From Chloroflexota bacterium (GTDB lineage Bacteria > Chloroflexota > Dehalococcoidia > Lucifugimonadales > Lucifugimonadaceae), in the NCBI GenBank assembly GCA_029262735.1, contig JAJCYY010000019.1:1-64000 (forward strand): a DNA stretch of 64,000 nucleotides, given 5' to 3'. Position 1 is the first letter of the stretch. Each line of letters starts with the position of its first letter. The notes under the pieces are model-generated. The model did no database searches, was not told where the DNA came from, and saw nothing but the letters and a program-made list of their open reading frames with translations. Positions 17,210 to 26,400 of the stretch are shown in pieces. The translations under genes were made by a program, and so were the position numbers.

Positions 17210-18127
17210 CTACGCCCCGCCCGTCCTCTTCAGCTCGTCTATTCGCTCTCTCTCCTCAGGTGTGAGGTCCGGGAACGGCTCGCCTCGTTTGCGCAGCCCG
17301 CCTGTGAACTCCGGCTTTCGCTTTTCAACGAAGGCCGCCCGCCCCTCTTCGCCGTCGGTGGTCATATTTATCAGCAGCTGGTTCATCAGCGTCTGCACGC
17401 GCCATGCCTCATCGGTCGGTATATCACCGAAGCGGACGACAAACTCCTTCATCATCCTCACGGCGTTCGGCGGCATGGCTGCAATCTGCCCGGCAATCTC
17501 CTCCGAGCGCGTCATCAGTTGATCGTGCGGCACCGTCTCGTTGACCATGCCGATGCGGAATGCCTCGGCTGCATCGAACGGCTCGTCTGTCAGCAGAATG
17601 CGCATTGCGTCTGCGTAACGGATCTGGCGTGTCAGGAGCGTAGCGCCGGGCCCGCCTCCGACCCAGCCGTTGGAGAGAAGCGCGAACTTGAAGCGAGCGT
17701 GCTCGGCACAGGCGATGCGGATGTCGCAGGTGGAGAGGAGTGTGTAGAAGCCAGCGCCGGCGGCCCAGCCGTTGACGGCGCCGATGACCGGCTTGAACAC
17801 CTGCGGGAAGTGATCGCCCATGCGCCCGTGGACCCCGAGCCACTGGCCGTTGACGGTGCCTGAGGGAGGCCAGAAGGCGCGTTCGGCCTGTATGAACTCC
17901 CGCTCTTCCGGCGTCACATCAGGGCGTGGCTGCAGGTTGTGACCGGCACAGAAATGCCTGTCGCCTGCGCCGGTGAGGATGGTCACCCTGATGTCATGGT
18001 CGTCCCACACCTCGGCCCACGCCTTGCCAAGCTCGTCTGATGTGGCGCGATCCATGATGTTCGCTTTTTCAGGGTTGTTTAGCGTGATGTAGGCGATGTG
18101 CCCGCGCTTTTCGAATTTGATCGCCAT
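17210..18127 (-). CDS. Enoyl-CoA hydratase/isomerase family protein
   Basis: This crotonase-fold protein of about 305 residues has the oxyanion-hole motifs H-F-C-A-G-H-N-L near residue 63 and G-A-V-N-G-W-A-A-G-A-G-F near 120. In the catalytic region (about 145-170: F-K-F-A-L-L-S-N-G-W-V-G-G-G-P-G-A-T) neither of the two glutamates of classical enoyl-CoA hydratase is evident. The reaction may therefore be a different crotonase chemistry, such as isomerisation, decarboxylation or thioester hydrolysis. I set the start at ATG 18127 because GGAGG lies directly upstream; a further ATG at 18154 lacks this signal. Its 3' end faces the CoA-transferase operon across a repeat region. Confidence 0.86.
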   Translation of the reverse strand: MAIKFEKRGHIAYITLNNPEKANIMDRATSDELGKAWAEVWDDHDIRVTILTGAGDRHFCAGHNLQPRPDVTPEEREFIQAERAFWPPSGTVNGQWLGVHGRMGDHFPQVFKPVIGAVNGWAAGAGFYTLLSTCDIRIACAEHARFKFALLSNGWVGGGPGATLLTRQIRYADAMRILLTDEPFDAAEAFRIGMVNETVPHDQLMTRSEEIAGQIAAMPPNAVRMMKEFVVRFGDIPTDEAWRVQTLMNQLLINMTTDGEEGRAAFVEKRKPEFTGGLRKRGEPFPDLTPEERERIDELKRTGGA

Positions 18128-18279
18128 GATTCCTCCCGGTGTAAAGGTGCTCACTGTGCATGCCGCGCCAGTGTATTTGCATAGGGGCGAGAATGTTGGA
18201 TGGCGCGCGGCAGGGCCGACGGTTTGTCAGTCGTTGCGAGTGCTTGATGAAGCCGGTTTTCACCTTCTCTGTTTGTCCT

Positions 18280-18390
18280 TCTTCCATGAAGGGAGAGGAA
18301 TTGTTTGTCATTCTGAGCTTGATTCAGAATCTGCCCGGTGTCGACGCATCGACCAGTTAGATCCCTCGCTTCGCGCGGGATGACACAAAA
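18280..18390. repeat. Dispersed repeat element with terminal inverted repeat
   Basis: Between the enoyl-CoA hydratase and MBL genes, the sequence tttgtcattctgagc at about 18305 and cgggatgacaca at about 18376 form an imperfect terminal inverted repeat around gattcagaatctgcccgg and tagatccctcgcttcgcgcg. These parts match the repeat families near 383-460, 16952-17102 and 32555-32650. The right part contains the short palindrome cgcttcgcg. No open frame is supported. Confidence 0.6.
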
Positions 18391-19236
18391 TCAGCCGTCG
18401 AAACCTTGCCAGTACTTGCGGCCGTTCACTATCGCCACTGTGCCGATGTTGGAGCCGTGGAGCAGGTGCCCTGAGGCGATCACCATGCCCGGGATCAGTC
18501 GCTCCAGCAGCAGCTTTCTCGTGTCGCGGGCAGCCGCCGGGTCAACGTCCGCCCTGTGGCTCCACTCCGGCTCCGCGAACTGTGCCGCCGAATGGAAAAC
18601 ATCGCCTGTTACCACCCCTCGCACGCCGTCAGACTCCAACAGGAGAGACAGGTGGCCGGGTGTGTGGCCCGGCGTTGGCAGTGTATGGACCGCATTCGTG
18701 ACGCGGCTCTCCCCGTCGATCAACTCGAGAACCCCGTGCGAGAGAAGTGGTGCAAAGCGTGAGTTAAAACTGGCAACGTGCTCCGTACGGTCGGGATCGT
18801 CGCAGTCCTTCCAGAAGTCCCAGTCTGTCTTGCTCGCCAGGTAGCGGGCGCGTGGGAAGAACGGCGCGTTGCCATCTTCTGTCAGCGCCCAGCCGATGTG
18901 GTCGTAGTGGAGATGCGTGAGAAAGACGTCTGTAATCTCGTCGGGGGCGATACCTGCCCTGGCAAGACTCCGCGGCAACTCAGCAGGAGGTGTTCCGAAA
19001 CGGGCTGGTGCATGTGGGCCAAGACCTGTGTCTACGAGAACCGTGGCGTTCGGCGTTCGAAGCACCATCGAGCCAAAATTGCTTCTGTGCTGGCCATGTT
19101 CATCGAGCGCGTATCCGTGATCTTGCCACCGTGATGCCGGAACGTCGGGGAATGGCCAGTCCGGGTCTACGGGCGGCGCTTCTCCATCCGTGACCGGGAT
19201 GATCTCGATATCGCCGACTCTGTACGATTCCATCAT
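18391..19236 (-). CDS. MBL-fold metallo-hydrolase
   Basis: This metallo-beta-lactamase-fold hydrolase of about 281 residues has H-L-H-Y-D-H at residues 108-113, giving a two-metal site, with later G-H-T-P-G-H and V-T-G-D-V-F motifs. The family includes lactonases, thioesterases and phosphodiesterases; the sequence resembles AHL-lactonase-like quenching enzymes only in general layout. I start at the ATG pair at 19236, just before the conserved beta-strand E-S-Y-R-V-G-D-I-E-I-I. The frame extends to a TTG at 19323 without a ribosome-binding site. It stands alone, divergent from the ornithine-cyclodeaminase-like gene. Substrate unknown. Confidence 0.85.
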   Translation of the reverse strand: MMESYRVGDIEIIPVTDGEAPPVDPDWPFPDVPASRWQDHGYALDEHGQHRSNFGSMVLRTPNATVLVDTGLGPHAPARFGTPPAELPRSLARAGIAPDEITDVFLTHLHYDHIGWALTEDGNAPFFPRARYLASKTDWDFWKDCDDPDRTEHVASFNSRFAPLLSHGVLELIDGESRVTNAVHTLPTPGHTPGHLSLLLESDGVRGVVTGDVFHSAAQFAEPEWSHRADVDPAAARDTRKLLLERLIPGMVIASGHLLHGSNIGTVAIVNGRKYWQGFDG

Positions 19237-19597
19237 CTGTCCATCTGGGCAGTTCACCGGGGCCGGAACGTCGCCGGTTTCAGCGGCCCGTCGGCCCGGG
19301 ACCGAATTCGGGAGGAAGATCAAGCGGCCCCGATGTTCGCCCGATGTTCGAGTGTGAAAACGGTGTCAATAGAGCCAGCGTCACTGTGCATGTATTCAGA
19401 CGATCATGCAACTTCCAGATCGGCGTCTTGCCGGAAGCAGTGACTATCGGCGCGTCGGCAGGTGATGGTTTTACCTGAACGCGACGCGAACAGTGCGCTG
19501 GCTAAGATTCTGTGTCCCGTAGCCCGCTAAGATGCGAAGATGGGCGCATTCTGCTTTCTACCTGGCTGCCCACTGGTCTCGACGCACGGAGAATCCC

Positions 19598-20557
19598 ATG
19601 CCTCTGCTCCTGAACGACAAAGATGTGAACGCACTGATGACCATGACGGACTGCGTAGGCGTCATGGACGACGCATTTAGACAGGAGGGCGTTGGGAAGG
19701 TCTGGAACCGATCTCGGTCAAGGATCAGGATGCCGCGCGGTTTTCATCACCTGATGGCCGCGTACCTTGCCGACAGCGAGGTGTTCGGTCTAAAGACGTA
19801 CACGAGTTTCCGTTCCGGAACCCGCTTCATCACGATGCTCTACGACTCCAACACCGGCGATCTGCTTGCGATCGTCCAGGGACCGCGATTGAGCCAGATG
19901 CGCACGGGTGCCGTGAGCGCGGTTGGCACGAAGTACATGGCTCGAGAGAACTCGGCCACGGTCGGGCTGATTGGCGCAGGATTCCAGGGACGCGGGCAGC
20001 TTGAGGGAGTGTGCGCGGTGCGGGACGTGACCTCTGTGAAGGTGTTCGATGCGGCTGCCGACGGCGCTCAGAAATTCGCAGATGAGATGGGCCCGCAACT
20101 GGGCGTCGACATAACCGTTGTCGAGAGTGCTGAAGACGCGGTGCGAGGCGTTGACATCATCATCACGATGACCACTTCGCGTACACCGGTGTTGCTGGGT
20201 GAATGGCTGGAGCCGGGCCAGCACATCAATGCGGCAGGAAGCAATCACTGGATTCGCCAGGAGGTTGACGACAATGTGATCCGTCGAGCGGACCGCATCG
20301 TGGTGGACAGCACGGAGGATGCAAAGATCGAGGCTGGCGATCTGCTGTTCCCGATCGAACGAGGCCGCGTGATGTGGAGTGCAATCCGCGATCTGTCTGA
20401 CCTTGTTACCGGGCACGTCAGGGGCCGCGAGTCTGATGAAGAGGTAACGCTGTTTGAGTCGCAGGGCATCGCAATTAGCGATGTGGCAGCGGCTAACTTT
20501 GTCTATCGGAAAGCGGTCGAAGCCGGGATGGGCCAGGACCTTGGACTGGAGCCGTAG
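19598..20557 (+). CDS. Ornithine cyclodeaminase/mu-crystallin family protein
   Basis: This protein of about 319 residues has the family pattern. An N-terminal L-L-N-D-K-D-V precedes a G-R-S-R-I-R-like region (here N-R-S-R-S-R-I-R-M-P-R-G), K-T-Y-T with the catalytic Lys, then a Rossmann motif G-L-I-G-A-G-F-Q-G-R-G, and finally G-D-L near residue 245. Members act as NAD(P)-dependent imine or ketimine reductases, ornithine cyclodeaminases or alanine dehydrogenases; the exact substrate is not clear. The start at ATG 19598 is supported by GGAGAATCCC just before it; an earlier in-frame ATG at 19532 has no such signal. Confidence 0.85.
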   Translation: MPLLLNDKDVNALMTMTDCVGVMDDAFRQEGVGKVWNRSRSRIRMPRGFHHLMAAYLADSEVFGLKTYTSFRSGTRFITMLYDSNTGDLLAIVQGPRLSQMRTGAVSAVGTKYMARENSATVGLIGAGFQGRGQLEGVCAVRDVTSVKVFDAAADGAQKFADEMGPQLGVDITVVESAEDAVRGVDIIITMTTSRTPVLLGEWLEPGQHINAAGSNHWIRQEVDDNVIRRADRIVVDSTEDAKIEAGDLLFPIERGRVMWSAIRDLSDLVTGHVRGRESDEEVTLFESQGIAISDVAAANFVYRKAVEAGMGQDLGLEP

Positions 20558-20791
20558 CCGCTTTACTGCTCTGCCTGTGTAAGCCACACGCACCGGTCCC
20601 GTACCGAACGGCCGGATACTGAGGAACTGTTCCGCCAAGGTAGACTGTCGAACTGAGGATCGGAGATGGAGACGCGGCTCCTGACCGAAAACCCGGCCGG
20701 TGTGCATTGGCTGCCGAGTTGGACTTGATAGGGGAGCGCATTCCGGTGCACGGGCTCCATGCGCCCAGGCTTTACTTTTTAGGAGCGGACT

Positions 20792-21790
20792 GTGAGCGAT
20801 GTAGCAGACAGGACGGCACTGGTTACTGGAGCGAACTCGGGGATCGGATTCGAGGCTGCGGCGCAGCTTGCGGAGGCTGGCTGGGGCAGAGTGGTGCTCG
20901 CATGCCGGACCGATGAGAAGGGCCAGGCCGCCCGAGCGTTGCTGTCTAGTCGCGTCGGCAGAGACCCGTTCAGCGTGCTGGCGATGGACACCGCAGAGGT
21001 CTCGTCTGCCAACGCAGCTTCTGACCGTTTGCGCAAGGACGGCTTACATGTAGACCTCTTACTACTCAATGCGGGAGCAACCGGGGCACGAGCGCAGTTC
21101 AACTCGGACGGAGTCGAAATAACCTGGGCGTCGACTCTCGTTGGTCATCACGTAATGACGATGAGGTTGCTCGATGACGGGTTGCTCAGACCAGGAGCGC
21201 GCATCATCATTGCAGGATCTGAAGGTGCCAGGGGGACCGTTCCGGGCATGAATGTCCACGATGTCGAAGAGGTCGCCAGCGAGCAGTTCAACGGCGACCG
21301 CGTCGCTGCTATCGAAGCCCTTGCGCGTATCGAGGGACCGTACTCGTTTAATTCCACCAACGAGTATGTGTCGTCGAAGGTTTTGGTGGCGTGGTGGGCG
21401 GCGGCCCTGGCTCGCAGGTTACCGCCGGGAATCACGGTCAACGCCGTGTCACCGGGGTCTGCGCCGGGAAGCAATTTTGGACGCAACCTGTCGCTGTTGC
21501 AGCGGCTGCTCATGATGCCGTTCATGAAGATCGTTGGGCCTTTTCTCGGCATGGCAGGGTCAATCGAGACGGCTGCCAGTCGCTATCTCGTTGCCGCCGA
21601 TCTCGGCGACGATGAGACGGGACACTTCTATGCCACGGCACACCGCAAGAAGCTCGTGGGAGCCGTCGGTATTCAGACCTGGCCCGACTATTTCCTTGAC
21701 GAAGTATCCCAGGAGGCGGGCTTTGAAGCTGTGGAGAGACTGACCGGGACCGCGTTCCCTGCGGAATTCAGCGCCGCGGCATCGGCCTGA
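20792..21790 (+). CDS. Short-chain dehydrogenase/reductase
   Basis: This 332-residue SDR oxidoreductase has the NAD(P) motif T-G-A-N-S-G-I-G near residue 13, the structural L-L-N-A-G-A motif near residue 92, and the catalytic Y-V-S-S-K tetrad segment near residue 195. P-G-I-T-V-N-A-V-S-P-G-S follows. The arrangement resembles light-dependent protochlorophyllide-reductase/retinol-dehydrogenase-like SDRs. The substrate cannot be stated. It starts with GTG at 20792, well placed after TTAGGAG. It appears to be a single-gene unit facing the alcohol dehydrogenase gene at 21954. Confidence 0.87.
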   Translation: MSDVADRTALVTGANSGIGFEAAAQLAEAGWGRVVLACRTDEKGQAARALLSSRVGRDPFSVLAMDTAEVSSANAASDRLRKDGLHVDLLLLNAGATGARAQFNSDGVEITWASTLVGHHVMTMRLLDDGLLRPGARIIIAGSEGARGTVPGMNVHDVEEVASEQFNGDRVAAIEALARIEGPYSFNSTNEYVSSKVLVAWWAAALARRLPPGITVNAVSPGSAPGSNFGRNLSLLQRLLMMPFMKIVGPFLGMAGSIETAASRYLVAADLGDDETGHFYATAHRKKLVGAVGIQTWPDYFLDEVSQEAGFEAVERLTGTAFPAEFSAAASA

Positions 21791-21953
21791 GTTTTGATCG
21801 TTGGCGGGGTTCAGACAGCGCCATGGGTCTTGCTGATTGAGTTCTGCCGGACTTGTCGCATCAGGCGAGCGCTATATGTGTGTGGCCGAGCTGGCAACAG
21901 GTTGCGGAGGGAACGGATTCGAACCTGCGATGCCGTTGCCGGAATACCTGTTT

Positions 21954-23048
21954 TCAACCCCCGTTGAAGGTCAGGACCGTTCGCGCTACGACGCCCTTGT
22001 TCATGTCGTCGAACGCCTCGTTGATTTCGTCGAGCGGCCGGTATCGCGTGATCAGCTCGTCCAGCTTCAATCGGCCCTGCTGATACAACTCCAGCAACCA
22101 GAGGAAGTCGACTCTTGGCCTGGCCGCGCCGTGATACGCCCCGATCAGACTTCTGTCCATCAGTAGATCCCAGGCATCGATCGTGATCTTGGAGTCAGGC
22201 GGCTGAACACCTACCATCACGGCCGTTCCGCCTGGTCGCACAGACCTGAAAACCTGTTCCAGCACGGCGGGAAAGCCCACGACCTCAAATGCGTAGTCAG
22301 CTCCGCCGTCTGTCAGTTCGATGATTCGCTGCGCCGCGTCTTCTTTGTCCGGGTTGACGAAGTGAGTTGCGCCCATTTCTTCGGCTTTCGTCAGCTTGAA
22401 GTCGACCTTGTCTACCGCGATGATTCTGGCCGCAGACGCCAGCACCGCGCCCTGAATAACGTTCAAGCCGACTCCGCCGCAGCCGAAAACGGCCACCGTG
22501 CTTCCGGCTTCGACCTTTGCGCGGTTCACAACTGAGCCCACGCCGGTGATCACAGCGCAGCCGATCAGGCACGCCTTCTCTAGCGGTGAACCGTCGGGGA
22601 CTTTGACTACGCTGTCTGCCGGGACCACGGTTCGTTCGGTAAATGTGCCGACGCCGTTGGATTGGTAGTACGGCTTGCCGTCCCTGCTAAACCGCGTCGT
22701 TCCATCCGGCATGGTGGCTGACCTGCCGTAGGTCTCGCAGAGGGCAGGGCGGCCGACGGTACAGTTGCGGCAGTATCCGCACATGGCGTCCATCGAGAAG
22801 ATGATGCTGTCGCCAGGATTCACACTCTGCACTCCGGGTCCGACCGCCGAAACTATGCCCGCGCCTTCGTGCCCCATGACCAGCGGCAGGCTTCGTGGTT
22901 GGATGTGACCGTCGATGTAGTGGTAGTCACTGTGGCAGACTCCGGCTGCGACGAGGTCGACAGAAACCTCGCCCTGTCGCGGCTCTTCGAGGTCCAGGTT
23001 CTCCACAGGCAAAGGGACGCCGGGCTCGTGCAGAACTGCTGCTTTCAT
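21954..23048 (-). CDS. Zinc-dependent alcohol dehydrogenase, class III-like
   Basis: This 364-residue medium-chain dehydrogenase has full zinc sites. Catalytic: Cys38 and His60-Glu61. Structural: Cys90, Cys93, Cys96 and Cys104. The NAD motif G-C-G-G-V-G lies near residue 191. The insertion after the structural zinc lobe and the G-T-F-T-E-R-T-V-V motif place it near class III alcohol/S-hydroxymethyl-thiol dehydrogenases and NDMA-type enzymes. I start at ATG 23048 with GAGAGG about ten bases upstream; a TTG three codons earlier is less likely. It lies upstream of tRNA-Ser on the opposite strand. Confidence 0.88.
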   Translation of the reverse strand: MKAAVLHEPGVPLPVENLDLEEPRQGEVSVDLVAAGVCHSDYHYIDGHIQPRSLPLVMGHEGAGIVSAVGPGVQSVNPGDSIIFSMDAMCGYCRNCTVGRPALCETYGRSATMPDGTTRFSRDGKPYYQSNGVGTFTERTVVPADSVVKVPDGSPLEKACLIGCAVITGVGSVVNRAKVEAGSTVAVFGCGGVGLNVIQGAVLASAARIIAVDKVDFKLTKAEEMGATHFVNPDKEDAAQRIIELTDGGADYAFEVVGFPAVLEQVFRSVRPGGTAVMVGVQPPDSKITIDAWDLLMDRSLIGAYHGAARPRVDFLWLLELYQQGRLKLDELITRYRPLDEINEAFDDMNKGVVARTVLTFNGG

Positions 23049-23315
23049 AACGGGCAAACCTCTCTTGATGGCCGACGGATCGAATTCCGACGTAGATTAC
23101 CATCGCCGCCGGACCACAGCAGCATAAAAGGTGAGCCATGGGCGGACTGGACGGCATCGAGCATTTCCGCCAGCGGACTTCCCGATCTGGCCTGATTTGG
23201 CCCGATCTGGAGCGCCAGTTCCAGCAACCAGTCTCGGCTTGAAGTCACGGGCAGCGATTGGTGCGTGGCCGATCTGACCGCATTCCAGGCCACCGGTTAA
23301 ACTGAGTATGCGGAT

Positions 23316-23405
23316 GGAGGGGTGGCAGAGTGGTTGAATGCGCCTGTCTTGAAAACAGGTATACCGGCAACGGTATCGCAGGTTCGAATCCTGTCCCCTC
23401 CGCCA
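23316..23405 (+). tRNA. tRNA-Ser (anticodon UGA)
   Basis: The 90-base sequence folds as a class II tRNA. The acceptor stem GGAGGGG (23316-23322) pairs with CCCCTCC (23395-23401), then G and encoded CCA at 23403-23405. The anticodon arm CCTGT-CTTGAAA-ACAGG gives a TGA anticodon. The extended variable arm ataccggcaacggtat and the GGTTCGAATCC T-arm are typical of serine tRNA. Confidence 0.97.
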
Positions 23406-23444
23406 CTTATCTTAAAATTCCGCAGCGCTGCGTCTCAGCGAACG

Positions 23445-26400
23445 CTAGCGCGGGGTCAGCACCGCCGGCTGGTTCATGTGGATCAGGTAGCCGCGGCCGG
23501 CCTCGAGTTCGTGGAGGGTGTTGAATGCGGCGGGCAGCGCGGGGAAAAACGAGACGGCCTCAGTGTCGAAGCCGCGTACCTCGTCGTACTTGCCTGCTAT
23601 CGAACTGAGGGCAAACCTGACGGGCCATGTTCTGTCGATCACGTACGGCACGAGGTTCCAGCCTTCGTTCAGCTCAATCTCGGTGCGTCCGGGGACCGCA
23701 GCGCCAACCGTCACGATGGTGGCGTCTTTGCTCATCCTGATCCAGTAGCCGTGGTCGGATGTGATCTCGGTCAGCGTGTTTGCAGGACGGCCGGGGACGT
23801 ACGAGACGGCCTCGCCGTTGCGAATGGTGCTGATCTCGCTGTAGAGACCTGCGATCGATATGAATACGGCCTCAATGCTCCTGTCTTCAGGAAGCACCGG
23901 GAACGAGACCAGGTTCCAGCCGGGATTGAGATCGGTTGTCGCAACATCCGGCACCTTTGCCGACGCCGTAGTCGGCGCGGCCGCTGGGCCGCCAGGTCGG
24001 CCAGACGTCGGAACAGGCGTTGCGGTCGGCTGCGCTGTTGATGTCACTCTCGGTCGCGGTACCTGTTGCACTGGCCGAGGGGTCCTCGTTGCAACAGGAA
24101 CCGGCGACTTTGTGGGCACCACAGCGGGTGGAGACGATACCACCGGAGTGGGCACGGCAGTCGGCTCAGGCGCACCCGGTTCAGGGGGCGGATCTGAAGG
24201 CGCACCGGCCAACGCCGGGGTTGGAGTTGGCTCAGAGACGACCTCTGTGATGGTGGCCGTGTTTGACATGGTTCCCGACGGGCTCATGCCAACTGCATTG
24301 ATGGCCCGCACCTGGAACTGGTAGTTGACTCCAACTGTGAGCCCGGGAATGGTGAGCGTGTCGCCATCCGCGAGCCGGTTGATGAAGTAGATCGTGGCAT
24401 CTGGCGAACTGAGGACGCGATATCCGGTGATCGGCGACCCACCGGTGACGAGCGGCACGGCAATTTCGAGCACAATGTCAAGCCCGTCCACGATCGCATT
24501 CACGCCGCGTGGTGCGGCGGGAGCCACCGGACCAGAGGGTGCCTGGGTGGGAGGAGGCGGAGGAGCGCCGCTGCCGCCACCACCGCCACCTGACGGGGGC
24601 GGAACCGGCGTTGCCGTCGGCTGAGGCACCGGCGTGCTGGTTGGCTGTGGCACCGGCGTGCTTGTTGGCTGAGGCACAGGCGTTTCCGTCGGCTGCGGTA
24701 CAGGTGTTTCAGTGGCCTGCGGCACCGGAGTGCTGGTCGGCTGTGGCACAGGCGTGGGTGTCGGCTGTGGCGGCGTCGAAACGTAGTTGTCCCAACCGTC
24801 GAAGACTCCACCGTCCTCAACAACAACGACGGTGAATCGCATATCGAGCGGATACCACTCTGCAGGGTTCTCGCCGTTCCAGTTCCATCCCTGGAAGTCA
24901 CTCACCGGGCTTCCACCCTGGTTCTTGATGGCGATTCCGTACCTGTCACGAGCGACCGACCAGTTGATCGGGTTGCCGTTTTTCTTCCACATGTTGGCGA
25001 TCGGCTGGGATGCCGTGTGCACGGTCCCAGGGTTTCCGGTCAGCACCATGACGATGCTGGTTGTGCACGATTCCAGGTCGAGGCTAAATTGCCAGACGCA
25101 GAACTGGAGAAGCATGTCTTGCGGCACAGGCTGAGAGTCGACTTCAACTCGAAAGTGGAACGTGCCGGTGTCGAAGTTGGGCTGCTGCGTCCAGTCGCCG
25201 TTCGCGGAGGCAATCGGCGGATCGTTGTCTGGGAAGCCGCGGTGCGACTCCGTTACAGGCTGATCCCAGTCGAACACCAGCAGTTCATCAGACAGACCGT
25301 TTGGCGGCGGGTTGTTTACCGTAAACGTGGCGCTGAGAACATCGGCCGCTCCAGCGATCGGGGTTATGACGGCGGTTATGTTGTGGCTGCCGTTTTGCAA
25401 CCGGGTAGAGTCGAACGGGCTGGCCGCGGACAGGGCTTCACCATCGAAATCGAATGGCGAGCCGGAGTCGGTGCGGAACGGCGATCCGGTCCGGCCGGGA
25501 TCGTCGAGGTAGAAGTCGACAGTGTTGACATTTGAGTCGCCCGCAATGCGAACGTAGAGATCACCGACCACTGTGGCGCCGTCCAGAGTGTCCGCTACCG
25601 TACGGTTCCAGTTACTCAGGACAAGCGTGGGCGTCACCGGAGGCACAGGTGTGCTCGTCGGCTGAGGCTCGGGCGTTGGTGTCGGTCCAGGAGGAGTTGT
25701 TCCGCCACCTTCACCCTGCGCGAAGTTGTGGGAGATCTCTTCCTGTGAGAGATCCTTTGCGTAGATTGCAACCAGGTAGTACTCACCCAGCCAGGCCCGG
25801 CTATCACCAATCTCGTTCGCCAGCGCCAGCTTGAAACTCGAGTCCCACGAGCTGAGCGTGCCAGAGGCGACTCCCGTCTGAACGGAAACACCATTGATGT
25901 AGAGCGTGGTTAGCCCTGCGGAGCTTCGTGTGAAGACGACTTGCTGAAGGTTTTGAGTAACGGCTCCCGGTTGGGAATCGAGCTGCGGGACACCGTTCAA
26001 ACTGGTGTTTGTGCTTCTGAGCCGGACGTTGTATTCGTTTCCCGACTGGCCCAGTGTGACATTTCTCAGGAGTGAGCCGCTTGATATCGATACGATTCGA
26101 GCGGGTCCGGTCTGCGCCAGGTTGGAGGGAGTGATCCATGCCTCGACGGTTATCTCGCCGCTCGCCTTTACGGCATCCGAGATCTTTCCAGCAGCGGCAG
26201 CCGATTCGATGATCGCCTCGGAGTCGACTCGCATTCCGCCGGTCACCCAGGTGATGGCGGCGGAGTTCTGGATCGTTAGATCGATCGGAGCACCGACGCC
26301 TGCTGAGTCGGCAATAGACGACCCTGCTCCCTCTTCAAACTCGTAGAGAGAGATCAGGCCGTCGGCAACCCGTTCGCCCACCGGCAAAGGAACCGGTGTT

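Noticed and set aside
17051-17863. 270-codon plus-strand frame opposite the enoyl-CoA hydratase
   Set aside because: It starts in a dispersed repeat and runs antisense to a well-supported gene.
23316-23445. Genomic island inserted at tRNA-Ser
   Set aside because: No integrase and no repeated tRNA 3' end were seen in the window.
24600-24775. CRISPR-like spacing of short repeats
   Set aside because: The units are in-frame codons for TPVPQPT linkers without spacers, and no cas genes are present.
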